DNA of 64,000 nt, taken from NCBI GenBank assembly GCA_035497735.1, contig DATJCX010000065.1, forward strand, positions 60,725 through 124,724, written 5' to 3'. Origin of the DNA: Brumimicrobium sp035497735 (lineage in GTDB: Bacteria > Bacteroidota > Bacteroidia > Flavobacteriales_D > Crocinitomicaceae). The notes beneath the pieces were generated by a model, which worked only from the letters and a program-made list of their open reading frames with translations, searched no databases and was not told the DNA's origin. Shown here piece by piece: positions 35,647 to 44,300 of this stretch. The stretch's first letter is position 1. Every line of letters starts with the position of its first letter. Made by a program: the position numbers and the translations under genes.

Positions 35647-37194
35647 GTGAATTACGAATTAGTAGTGGATTCCCGTAAAGGGAGCGTTTGGCTTGCACTA
35701 CTAGAGGATGGGAAGCTTATTGAGTTACATGAAGAAACTGGAGAAACTGACTTCTCTGTAGGTGATATTTACCACGGAAAAGTTAGAAAAGTAGTTCCAA
35801 GTCTAAATGCTTGTTTTGTAGATGTCGGATATGAGAAGGATGCCTTCTTACATTATCTTGACCTTGGTCCGCAATTCTTATCACTTAATAAGTTTACCAA
35901 ACAAACGTTGCAAGGCAAACAGAATGTGGCCGATCTTTTATATTTCAAACCTGAAGAGGATATTGAGAAGGAGGGTAAAATTACAGATGTAATTTCTTCT
36001 TCCCAACATATTGTCGTACAGGTTGCCAAAGAGCCAATTTCTAGTAAAGGGCCTCGATTAAGCGCTGAAATAACATTAGCTGGTCGGTACTTAGTGCTCG
36101 TTCCGTTCTCAAATAAGGTTTCAATATCTCAAAAGATAAAAGAACCAGAAGAACGCGATCGTCTCCGTGACCTTATGAGGGCGGTTAAACCAAAGAATTT
36201 TGGAGTAATCATTCGTACGGTTGCAGAAAACAAAAAGATTGAAGACATCGATCAAGATTTAAAAAATCTTATCGAGAAGTGGAAAAAGTTGCATGGTAAT
36301 TTAGTGAATTCTGCACCTCCAAGAAGAATCTTGGGAGAAATCAATAAAACTGCATCTTTGTTAAGAGATTTACTGAATTCAGATTTTTCAAATATTCACG
36401 TTAATGACGAAGAATTGTTTGAAAAAATGAAGACATACGTTTCTTCTATCGCTCCTGGTAGAGAAAAGATTTTAAAAGCTTATTCAGGAAAACTTCCGAT
36501 TTTTGAAAAATTCGGGATCAATAAGCAGATTAAAACATTATTTGGAAAAAAGGTACCTTTACAGAGTGGAGGTTACTTAATTATAGAGCATACTGAAGCT
36601 ATGCACGTTGTTGACGTAAATAGTGGAAATAGAAAAGATGCAAAAGGACAAGAAAGCAATGCATTGGCAACCAATCTAGAGGCGGCCGAAGAGTTAGCGA
36701 GAGTTCTGCAACTTAGAGACATGGGTGGGATTATTGCTGTCGATTTTATCGATATGCATGAGAGGGAAAATAATAAGATTCTTTTTGAAAAGATGAAAGA
36801 ATTTATGAAGCCCGATCGTGCTAAACACAATATTTTGCCTCCTTCTAAATTTGGAGTGATTGAGATTACTAGACAACGTGTTAGACCTGAAACAGACATT
36901 GAGACGCAAGAAGTTTGCCCTGTTTGTGATGGTTCTGGTAAAATCTCTGCAAGTATTTTATTTACAGACGAAATTGAACATACACTTTCTTATCTTTTAA
37001 TAGATAAAAAGATGAAGAAATTGACTTTACATGTTCACCCATATATTGAATCTTATTTCAAGAGAGGGATTATTTCATTACAAGTAAAATGGTTTTTAAA
37101 ATATAAAAAATGGATACCTGTAATTGGAATAACTAACTTCCATTTCATGCAATACGCCTTCAAAGACGAAGCAGGAGATACGGTAAAAATTTAA
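35647..37194 (+). CDS. rng: Rne/Rng-family endoribonuclease (RNase G)
   Basis: A 515-residue protein that starts with GTG. The S1-like domain spans about residues 35-125 (GDIYHGKVRKVVPSLNACFVDVGYEKDAFLH in pieces). The DNase-I-like catalytic core has metal-binding Asp residues in MHVVDVNSGNRKD and GGIIAVDFIDMHE. The Zn-link motif is CPVCDGSGK near residue 425. No long degradosome scaffold tail is present, so it is the RNase G form. It processes rRNA and degrades mRNA. recX follows after 1 bp. The long stem-loop in the leader suggests control at the RNA level. Confidence 0.93.
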   Translation: MNYELVVDSRKGSVWLALLEDGKLIELHEETGETDFSVGDIYHGKVRKVVPSLNACFVDVGYEKDAFLHYLDLGPQFLSLNKFTKQTLQGKQNVADLLYFKPEEDIEKEGKITDVISSSQHIVVQVAKEPISSKGPRLSAEITLAGRYLVLVPFSNKVSISQKIKEPEERDRLRDLMRAVKPKNFGVIIRTVAENKKIEDIDQDLKNLIEKWKKLHGNLVNSAPPRRILGEINKTASLLRDLLNSDFSNIHVNDEELFEKMKTYVSSIAPGREKILKAYSGKLPIFEKFGINKQIKTLFGKKVPLQSGGYLIIEHTEAMHVVDVNSGNRKDAKGQESNALATNLEAAEELARVLQLRDMGGIIAVDFIDMHERENNKILFEKMKEFMKPDRAKHNILPPSKFGVIEITRQRVRPETDIETQEVCPVCDGSGKISASILFTDEIEHTLSYLLIDKKMKKLTLHVHPYIESYFKRGIISLQVKWFLKYKKWIPVIGITNFHFMQYAFKDEAGDTVKI

Positions 37195-37195
37195 T

Positions 37196-37675
37196 ATGAA
37201 AGAGGAAAAGAAATATTCCTTTTTAGAAGCAAAAAACAAAATAGAAGCTTGGTGTGCTTATCAAGATAGATCGCATAGTGATGTTTATAAAAAACTTCGA
37301 GATTATGGTCTAGACGATAAGGACACCAATGCTTTAATTTCCCATTTAATAGAATACAGTTTTCTCAATGAACAACGATTTGCCGACAGCTTTGTCTCTG
37401 GCAAGTTCAGAATTAAAAAGTGGGGAAGAAATAAAATCATTGCGTACCTAAACCAAAAAAACGTTCCGAAAGTAATTATTGATTCAGCCATAAAAAACAT
37501 TGATGAAGCAGAATACAAGGCGACTCTCTCCTATTTAGCCAAAAGAAAGTGGGAAGAGAAAAAAGGAACACCGTTTGAAATAAAAGTAAAAGTTCAAAGA
37601 TATCTCGCGAGCAAAGGATATGAGTTTGAATTGATATATAATGCTCTAGATGACCTAGAAGCTGAACACGAATAA
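37196..37675 (+). CDS. recX: RecX-family regulatory protein
   Basis: A 159-residue, highly charged helical protein of the RecX family with three three-helix repeats. Visible family features are LRDYGLDDKDTNALISHLIE, YSFLNEQRFADSFVSGKFRI and WGRNKIIAYLNQKNVP. RecX binds RecA filaments and limits their activity. It starts 1 bp after the RNase G stop (TAATATG), so it is in the same operon. Confidence 0.9.
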   Translation: MKEEKKYSFLEAKNKIEAWCAYQDRSHSDVYKKLRDYGLDDKDTNALISHLIEYSFLNEQRFADSFVSGKFRIKKWGRNKIIAYLNQKNVPKVIIDSAIKNIDEAEYKATLSYLAKRKWEEKKGTPFEIKVKVQRYLASKGYEFELIYNALDDLEAEHE

Positions 37676-37752
37676 TTCTACCATTATTTCCTTTATTTTA
37701 CCGCTTAAACTAAATTTTACTACTATATTAGCGCTAAATTTAAACTGAAAAA

Positions 37753-38466
37753 GTGTCAGATAGTATAGTTATTATACCCACGTACAATGAAATTGAAAAC
37801 ATCGAACTAATCGTTCGAAAAGTGCTTGGCTACCCAAAAGGTTTTCACATTTTAGTAGTAGATGACAATTCTCCTGATGGCACTGCCGAAAAGGTTGAAA
37901 GTTTACAAAAAGAATTTCCCGAACAACTTCATATTCTAAAGAGACCCAAAAAAGATGGATTAGGAAATGCATATAAAGCTGGTTTCGACTGGGCTTTAAA
38001 AACTTCTTATGAATATATCTTTGAAATGGATTCAGACTTCTCTCATAATCCAGACGACTTAATTCGACTGTATGAAGCATGTAAAGAAGAAGGTATTGAA
38101 TTGGCCATCGGTTCACGTTATGTGAAAGGAGGGAAAGTTAAAAACTGGCCTATCACACGTATCTTGATGTCTTATTTTGCATCTGTTTACGTTAGACTAA
38201 TTCTAAACATTGGAATTAAAGATACAACAGCAGGTTTTAAATGTTATTCTAAAAAGGCATTAGAAACCATTAATTATCATGCTGTACCTTTCAAAGGTTA
38301 CGCTTTCCAAATCTGTATGAAATACGGAATAAGACAACATGGATTAGGAATAAAGGAAGTTCCAATCACATTTATTGATCGCCAAAGAGGAAGTTCTAAA
38401 ATGAGCACTGGCATCTTTAAGGAAGCTTTTTATGGCGTTTGGGAAATGCGTAAAATGAAACTATAA
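37753..38466 (+). CDS. Polyprenol monophosphomannose synthase-like glycosyltransferase (GT2)
   Basis: A 237-residue protein starting with GTG. The GT2 fold has the features of dolichyl-phosphate mannose synthase DPM1: IIPTYNEIENIELIVRKVL, VVDDNSPDGTAEKVE, FEMDSDFSHNPDDL (DxD-type metal site), GSRYVKGGKVKNWP and DRQRGSSKMS. It has no C-terminal membrane helices, so it is the soluble type. It would transfer mannose (or a related sugar) from a nucleotide sugar to polyprenyl phosphate. The DUF4296 lipoprotein gene follows after 11 bp. Confidence 0.9.
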   Translation: MSDSIVIIPTYNEIENIELIVRKVLGYPKGFHILVVDDNSPDGTAEKVESLQKEFPEQLHILKRPKKDGLGNAYKAGFDWALKTSYEYIFEMDSDFSHNPDDLIRLYEACKEEGIELAIGSRYVKGGKVKNWPITRILMSYFASVYVRLILNIGIKDTTAGFKCYSKKALETINYHAVPFKGYAFQICMKYGIRQHGLGIKEVPITFIDRQRGSSKMSTGIFKEAFYGVWEMRKMKL

Positions 38467-38477
38467 TCTCCTAGGAA

Positions 38478-38837
38478 ATGAACATCTTAAAAGGTTTACT
38501 TACTTTCATTTTGGCGATGTCGCTTTCGAATTGTTCTTATGAATTAGATAAGACAACTGTTCCGAAAAACTTAATACCAAAAGATTCATTCACATTAATC
38601 CTATACGATGTTATGTTGTTGGAATCCTACTATAAGGTGAATGACTTGGATTTTCATTCGTTTCAATTAAACGTTCAGGAAGGAATTCAACCAATTTTCG
38701 ACAAACACCAAATAGATAGTGCTCGATTTGCTGAGTCAATGGACTATTATAGCAAAAAGCAAGAAATCTTAATGGAAATCTACAATACTATTCAGGATAG
38801 TTTAACCTTGCAGTCTGTACCCTACGAACTAGAATAA
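38478..38837 (+). CDS. DUF4296-family small lipoprotein
   Basis: A 119-residue lipoprotein with signal and lipobox (LTFILAMSLSNC). The mature part fits DUF4296: an N-terminal VPKNLIPKDSFTLILYDVMLLE, then FDKHQIDSARFAESMDYYSK and helices to the end. The function is unknown. It is co-directional with and 11 bp behind the glycosyltransferase, a common arrangement in Bacteroidota. Confidence 0.85.
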   Translation: MNILKGLLTFILAMSLSNCSYELDKTTVPKNLIPKDSFTLILYDVMLLESYYKVNDLDFHSFQLNVQEGIQPIFDKHQIDSARFAESMDYYSKKQEILMEIYNTIQDSLTLQSVPYELE

Positions 38838-38859
38838 AGTTAAACAGAACACCAGCAGT

Positions 38860-39309
38860 TTACAGCATATTTGCATTGTAATATCTTTCGTCATCAGACA
38901 CCTCCTTTTCTGCCCATTCAGGCATTTCAAAAGATTCATCTTCCGCAGTCAATTCAATTTCCGCTAATATCAATCCAGGATTAGGAGAAGAAAATTCATC
39001 TACCTCCCAAATCTTCCCAGCTACCTTTAAAGTATATCTAACTTTGTCTATCTTCTTTGGGCAGAATTCGTCTAACATAGCTTGCGCTTCTTCAAGTGGA
39101 ATTTCATATTCAAATTCAGCACGAGAAATATGATTTACAGATGCTCCTTTGACTGTTATGTAGCCTTTCCCACCTTTTGTACGTAAACGTACCGTTTTCT
39201 CTACAGACTTCAATAAATAGCCTTGTAAAATCCTTTGTCCTTCATTTGGCTTAACTTGCTCCCAAAGTTCCTTATTTACTAGAAACTTCCTTTCAATTTC
39301 TACTGCCAC
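38860..39309 (-). CDS. CYTH-domain protein (triphosphate tunnel metalloenzyme)
   Basis: A 149-residue protein starting with GTG at 39309, directly after the gap stop codon (TAAGTG, no gap). It has the CYTH hallmark EIERKFLV at residues 4-11, paired basic residues (TVRLRTKGGKGYITVKG), an ExExE-like strand (EFEYEIPLEEA) and WEVDEFSSPNPGLILAEIEL. This is the short bacterial form, like NE1496/YgiF-N, which often hydrolyses inorganic triphosphate. It is probably translationally coupled to gap. Confidence 0.92.
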   Translation of the reverse strand: MAVEIERKFLVNKELWEQVKPNEGQRILQGYLLKSVEKTVRLRTKGGKGYITVKGASVNHISRAEFEYEIPLEEAQAMLDEFCPKKIDKVRYTLKVAGKIWEVDEFSSPNPGLILAEIELTAEDESFEMPEWAEKEVSDDERYYNANML

Positions 39310-40302
39310 TTAAACTTTTTTAAATAAGTCGATTAATCGATTAGAGAATCCAGCTTCATTATCGTACCAACCAACTAATTTCACTAGATTTCCAACAACA
39401 GAAGTTAGTTGACTATCAAAAATACAACTATGAGGATCTCCTATGATATCTACGGAAACAATTGGGTCTTCCGTATATGATAAGACACCTTTTAATTCGT
39501 TTTCACTTGCTTTTTTGAAAATCGCGTTGATTTCTTCAACTGTTGGCGGAACGCCCTTTACTGTAATTGTTAAGTCAGTTAAAGAACCATTGGGAACAGG
39601 TACTCGAATACCGGCACCCCCCATTTTCCCGTCCAACTCTGGGAAGATTTTTGTCAACGCTTTAGCGGCTCCGGTAGAAGTCGGAACAATAGACTCAGCT
39701 GCTGCTCTTGCTCTACGTAAATCTGAATGCGGTGCATCGTGTAAACGCTGATCTGAAGTATAACTATGAACGGTTGTCAAGTAAGCGCTTTCAATTTCAC
39801 AAATCTCGGTAAAAACCTTGATTAAAGGAGCTCCTGAATTCGTTGTACAAGAAGCATTACTAATTATTCTATCTTCATTTGTAAGTATTTCATCATTCAC
39901 TCCAATCACAATCGTTTTAACTTGATCATCTGGAGAAGGTGCGCTGATAATTACCTTTTTGGCTCCACCTTGGAAATGCAATGAAGCTTTTTCCTCCGTT
40001 TTAAAAATACCTGTAGATTCCAACACATATTCCACTCCGTACTTTCCCCAAGGAATATCAGCCGGATTTTTATGTTTTGTAAAAATAATTTTCTTTCCAT
40101 TTTCAAAAACAATTGCGTCACCTTCAATTTTAAAAGGTGTTTGAAGCTTTCGGTGAATAGAATCGTATTTAAAAAGATGTGCTAATGTATTTATATCTGC
40201 TAAATCATTAACTACTGCAACCTCTAAATCCTTCTCTAGTAAGGATAATCTTGTAAAATATCTACCTATTCTACCAAATCCATTTACTCCAATTTTTTTC
40301 AT
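39310..40302 (-). CDS. gap: Glyceraldehyde-3-phosphate dehydrogenase, type I
   Basis: A 330-residue protein from the ATG at 40302; a longer frame with 15 extra residues is possible but unlikely, since the NAD-binding motif KKIGVNGFGRIGRYF then begins at the start as usual. The catalytic Cys is Cys152 in SNASCTTNSGAP, where the second, non-catalytic Cys of the common SCTTNC form is Ser. HSYTSDQRLHDAPH and TSTGAAKALTKIFPEL are also present. It oxidises glyceraldehyde-3-phosphate in glycolysis. It is followed immediately by the CYTH gene. Confidence 0.96.
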   Translation of the reverse strand: MKKIGVNGFGRIGRYFTRLSLLEKDLEVAVVNDLADINTLAHLFKYDSIHRKLQTPFKIEGDAIVFENGKKIIFTKHKNPADIPWGKYGVEYVLESTGIFKTEEKASLHFQGGAKKVIISAPSPDDQVKTIVIGVNDEILTNEDRIISNASCTTNSGAPLIKVFTEICEIESAYLTTVHSYTSDQRLHDAPHSDLRRARAAAESIVPTSTGAAKALTKIFPELDGKMGGAGIRVPVPNGSLTDLTITVKGVPPTVEEINAIFKKASENELKGVLSYTEDPIVSVDIIGDPHSCIFDSQLTSVVGNLVKLVGWYDNEAGFSNRLIDLFKKV

Positions 40303-40428
40303 AACCTTTGTTTTTATTCTAACAAATCTACTGTTAAACGATGGCAATTAAAAGGATTTTCACATAAATTCAATAACAATTTCATTTTACCGTTTATGAA
40401 TTAACCTTTATTCATTAAATTCGTGTTT

Positions 40429-41733
40429 ATGAAGTTGTATTATATATTATTTTTCATAATTCTGCTCCCTTTATACGCCAGTAGTCAAAGCAATGAATGG
40501 ATTTGGACGGCTATCAGCCCACTTCCTTTGGAGACAACCAATAATGCGCTCGCATCAGGGAGTGTAGCAGGAGAAAAGTATGTTTACAGTTTCGGAGGAA
40601 TCACTGATTCTTTACATATTTCAGATATTCATCAACATGTTTTTAAATATACGGTAAGCGAAAATACTTGGACAGAGATGTCACCACTACCTGATACACT
40701 TGGGAAAATTGGTAGCAGAGCAAGTCAAATCAACAATAAAATTTATGTCATAGGAGGAAAACATATTTTGGCTGATAGTACTGAAATATCTTCAGACAGA
40801 GTTCATGTTTACAACATCTTCTTGGATACATTCGAATTAGACGCTAACCCTCTTCCCTTCCCCGTTCATGACCATGTGCAAACAGTTTGGCGTGATAGTT
40901 TAATCTTTGTTATTTCTGGACAAAGTAATGGCAGTAATTTATCTGAAGTTCAAGTTTTCAACCCTTATTTCAGCTCATGGCTAAGTGGCACATCTGTCCC
41001 AAACGACAATCAATTCAAGGCATTCGGTGCTTCCGGATACATCTTAGGTGATACTATATACTATTATGGTGGAGCAGAAGATAGTACATTGCCAACTGCA
41101 ACAAAAAAATTAAGAAAGGGTGTTATCAATCCTGATAATCCAACAGATATAAGCTGGGAAGTTTCCAATTCACAACCACAAACAACTCATTTTCTAGGTG
41201 CGAGTTCTGGGCATAACAATACAATGTTTTGGGTAGGAGGATCAAAAGATGCTTATCGTTTTAACACTATGAAATACGATACAAATCAATTGGCTAATCC
41301 ATTGAATTACCTTATAGAGTACAATATCAAAAACAATAATTACCAATATTGGGAAATTCCAAGTAGTATGATGGACCTTAGGAGCATTGCTAAACTAGGT
41401 GGTGGAAACTGGATAATTGCAGGAGGCGTAGACTCTTTACACCTTGCCAGTAATCATGCTTTTTTATTGCACAATGCTAATCTCACAGACTTTGATAAGG
41501 CGCAACAGCCACCTTATTTTCAAATTTCTTCAATTGGTGAATATTATATTGCAAAGACAGAAAATATTGGAAGTATCCTCGTTTATGATTTGGCAGGAAG
41601 AGTACTGTTTAAATCCAATAAGCATTTAGCAGATTTAATCATTCCAAAAAGTCGACTTTCAAAAGGTATTTTACTATTCGTATATGAGGATAACTTCAAT
41701 CTTCCTGTACTGATTAAAAAAGTTAATCCCTAA
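40429..41733 (+). CDS. Secreted kelch-repeat protein with a weak T9SS-like tail
   Basis: A 434-residue protein from the ATG at 40429; a GTG two codons upstream is less likely. The signal peptide is YYILFFIILLPLYASSQ. Kelch blades carry the typical patterns YVYSFGGITDS, IYVIGGKH, VISGQSNGS, YYYGGAED, MFWVGGSKD and WIIAGGV. The last 70 residues (SILVYDLAGRVLFKSNKHL ... SKGILLFVYEDN) resemble a T9SS type A domain, but the usual PNP motif is missing, so the signal is degenerate or absent. The substrate and role are unknown. recG follows after 6 bp. Confidence 0.8.
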   Translation: MKLYYILFFIILLPLYASSQSNEWIWTAISPLPLETTNNALASGSVAGEKYVYSFGGITDSLHISDIHQHVFKYTVSENTWTEMSPLPDTLGKIGSRASQINNKIYVIGGKHILADSTEISSDRVHVYNIFLDTFELDANPLPFPVHDHVQTVWRDSLIFVISGQSNGSNLSEVQVFNPYFSSWLSGTSVPNDNQFKAFGASGYILGDTIYYYGGAEDSTLPTATKKLRKGVINPDNPTDISWEVSNSQPQTTHFLGASSGHNNTMFWVGGSKDAYRFNTMKYDTNQLANPLNYLIEYNIKNNNYQYWEIPSSMMDLRSIAKLGGGNWIIAGGVDSLHLASNHAFLLHNANLTDFDKAQQPPYFQISSIGEYYIAKTENIGSILVYDLAGRVLFKSNKHLADLIIPKSRLSKGILLFVYEDNFNLPVLIKKVNP

Positions 41734-41739
41734 ATAAAA

Positions 41740-43845
41740 ATGGCGACGGACTATTTGTTTAATACCCCTATCGAGTTTCTAAAAGGCGTCGGTCCTGAAA
41801 GAGGAGAACTCCTACGCAAAGAGTTGGGAATTTTTACCCTTTGGGATTTAATAAATTACTTCCCTTTTCGTTACGCGGATAGATCGAGTTATCATAAAAT
41901 AACAGATATTCCACATCTCGAGAATGAAAACATTCAACTGAAAGGTGTCATCACTGGGGTAAGAGAAATAGGAGTTGGAAGAGGAAAACGTTTACAAGCA
42001 AGTTTCCAAGATGATACCGGAACAATCGACTTGGTTTGGTTTAAAGGAACAAAATGGATTAAGGACAAACTGATTCCCAATGTGCTATTTAGAGTATATG
42101 GAAAGGCGTCTCAGTTTAACAACATCTATACTATTACACATCCTGAAATCACTCGATTTTCGGATGTTTCTCAGGAAAAAGGTTTACAACCATTCTATAA
42201 TAGTGGGGAGAAGTTAACCAAGAAAGGACTTCATTCAAAAGGTTTGGAGAAGTTGACATTTCAGTTAATCTCTGACTTACAACGAACGATTCCCGAATTT
42301 CTTCCGCAAGAGATATTTCAACAATACAAATTAATATCTAGAGATAGAGCGTATAAAGGGATTCATGTTCCTAAGAACATGGAAGAAGCAATGTCGGCAC
42401 AACTTCGTTTGAAGTTTGACGAATTGTTAATACTTCAGTTAGAACTCTTACTGCGCAAAAACGCCAACACAAAGAAGTCTGGAGGATATAAATTTGATAA
42501 ACCAGGTTCTTATTTCGATGAATTCTATAAGGACCATATCCCTTTTGAACTAACTGGTGCACAAAAGCGTGTTATTAAGGAAGTTTGGAAAGATATGCAA
42601 AGAGGCGAGCACATGAATCGTCTGTTGCAAGGAGACGTTGGAAGTGGAAAGACCTTGGTTGCGGTTATCGTTATGCTTTTCGCAGCTGGAAATGAATTTC
42701 AGTCTGCATTGATGGCGCCAACAGAAATTTTAGCACAACAACATTACGAAACCATTAGTGAATTGCTTACTCCTATGGATATCAAGGTGGCTTTGCTAAC
42801 AGGTTCTACCAAACAATCTGATAGAGTTGGACTCTTTGAAGAATTAGCCAATGGTGAAATACATATATTGATTGGAACGCACGCTTTAATTGAACCTAAA
42901 GTTAAATTCAAAAACTTAGGCCTTGTAGTGATTGATGAGCAACATAGATTTGGAGTAGCGCAAAGAGCTAAATTGTGGAAGAAGAACACACGTCCGCCGC
43001 ATATTTTGGTGATGACCGCAACGCCAATTCCAAGAACATTAGCTATGACTTTTTATGGAGATTTAGACGTTTCAGTAATTGATGAACTGCCACCAGGTAG
43101 AAAACCCATTACCACAATGCACTTTTTTGAAAGTAGCAGACTAAAGGTTTTTGCTTTAATGAAAAACGAAATTGCTTTGGGCAGACAAGTATATATTGTT
43201 TATCCTTTGATAAAGGAATCTGAGACCTTGGATTATCGAAATCTTCACGAAGGTTACGAAACCATTTCACGTTCTTTCCCTAGGCCAGACTATCAAATAA
43301 GCATTGTTCACGGTCAGATGAAGCCCGAAGATAAAGCCTATGAAATGGACCAGTTTGCCAAGGGAAACACGAATATAATGGTTGCAACAACTGTAATTGA
43401 AGTTGGAGTGAATGTTCCCAATGCGTCTGTAATGATTATTGAAAGTTCGGAGCGTTTTGGATTATCACAGTTGCATCAGTTGCGCGGTCGTGTAGGAAGA
43501 GGTGCTGAAAAATCTTATTGTATCTTAATGACCGGAGATAAACTTTCGAATGAAGGTAAGAAAAGGCTAAAGACAATGGTTTCTACGAATGATGGCTTCA
43601 AAATTGCAGAGGTTGACTTAGAGATTCGCGGTCCTGGAGACATAATGGGAACGCAACAGAGTGGAGAATTAGATTTAAAACTAGCAGATTTAGCCAAGGA
43701 TGGTCAATTGGTTACCTTGGCAAGAAACATTGCAAAGGACATACTGGGTGAGGACCCTCTTTTGGAAAATGAAAAGAATAAGTTGCTACGCGAAGAATTA
43801 AAGCGTACCTTAAAATCAAAACCCAACTGGAGTAAAATATCTTAA
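41740..43845 (+). CDS. recG: ATP-dependent DNA helicase RecG
   Basis: A 701-residue protein with an N-terminal wedge/OB domain (FLKGVGPERGELL, LKGVITGVREIGVGRGKRLQ). Superfamily 2 helicase motifs follow: Walker A QGDVGSGKTLVAV, motif II VIDEQHRFG, motif III MTATPIPRTLAM, and the C-terminal ATTVIEVGVNVPNAS and LHQLRGRVGRG. It rescues stalled replication forks and branch-migrates junctions. It is complete and starts at the ATG at 41740, 6 bp after the kelch gene. Confidence 0.97.
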   Translation: MATDYLFNTPIEFLKGVGPERGELLRKELGIFTLWDLINYFPFRYADRSSYHKITDIPHLENENIQLKGVITGVREIGVGRGKRLQASFQDDTGTIDLVWFKGTKWIKDKLIPNVLFRVYGKASQFNNIYTITHPEITRFSDVSQEKGLQPFYNSGEKLTKKGLHSKGLEKLTFQLISDLQRTIPEFLPQEIFQQYKLISRDRAYKGIHVPKNMEEAMSAQLRLKFDELLILQLELLLRKNANTKKSGGYKFDKPGSYFDEFYKDHIPFELTGAQKRVIKEVWKDMQRGEHMNRLLQGDVGSGKTLVAVIVMLFAAGNEFQSALMAPTEILAQQHYETISELLTPMDIKVALLTGSTKQSDRVGLFEELANGEIHILIGTHALIEPKVKFKNLGLVVIDEQHRFGVAQRAKLWKKNTRPPHILVMTATPIPRTLAMTFYGDLDVSVIDELPPGRKPITTMHFFESSRLKVFALMKNEIALGRQVYIVYPLIKESETLDYRNLHEGYETISRSFPRPDYQISIVHGQMKPEDKAYEMDQFAKGNTNIMVATTVIEVGVNVPNASVMIIESSERFGLSQLHQLRGRVGRGAEKSYCILMTGDKLSNEGKKRLKTMVSTNDGFKIAEVDLEIRGPGDIMGTQQSGELDLKLADLAKDGQLVTLARNIAKDILGEDPLLENEKNKLLREELKRTLKSKPNWSKIS

Positions 43846-43857
43846 AAAGAAAAGAAC

Positions 43858-44199
43858 ATGAAAAAAATATTTAGCGTTGTAATTGGAATTGTAGTAAGCT
43901 TCACTCTTTTCGGTCAATTGAGTGGAGACGTTTTTAACCAAGGAAGAAAACTTACTCAGTCTGGTAGCTATATTCTAGAAAGTCATACAACAGGAAAGCT
44001 TGTTTTTGCTATTTCCGTAGATGCTTCAGGTGAAATCACTTCTATCAAATCAATTGATAAAGAGGGTACGATTAAAAGTACGCCAGCAAAAATAAAAGCA
44101 AGGAACTATATCTCTGAGAACTTTAAGTTTGAACCGGGAACATGGTTTCCAAAATACCACCAAGGTAAAATAACCATTACCTTGGTTGAGCCAAAATAG
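43858..44199 (+). CDS. Small exported protein, TonB-C-like fold possible
   Basis: A 113-residue protein with a signal peptide (IFSVVIGIVVSFTLFGQ). The mature part (GRKLTQSGSYILESHTTGKL, VFAISVDASGEITSIKSIDK) resembles the beta-alpha-beta layout of TonB C-terminal-like domains that occur alone in Bacteroidota, but the match is weak. Function is unknown. It lies 12 bp behind recG and ends before a bidirectional terminator. Confidence 0.65.
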   Translation: MKKIFSVVIGIVVSFTLFGQLSGDVFNQGRKLTQSGSYILESHTTGKLVFAISVDASGEITSIKSIDKEGTIKSTPAKIKARNYISENFKFEPGTWFPKYHQGKITITLVEPK

Positions 44200-44250
44200 T
44201 TGAACTTTACTTTGATAGACTCGATTGCTTAGGGCACTTTAGATTAAAAA

Positions 44251-44282
44251 AAAAGGAATAAGTCCAACACTTATTCCTTTTT
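44251..44282. terminator. Bidirectional terminator between convergent genes
   Basis: AAAAGGAATAAGT pairs with ACTTATTCCTTTT around a CCAAC loop, with A/T tracts on both sides. It lies between the small exported protein (+) and the acyl-CoA ligase (-). Confidence 0.8.
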
Positions 44283-44300
44283 CTGTTTTATCTAAGAAGA

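Noticed and set aside
38860..39309. CYTH protein as an adenylate cyclase
   Set aside because: The short single-domain form with the EIERKFLV start is more like triphosphatases; cyclase activity has no support here.
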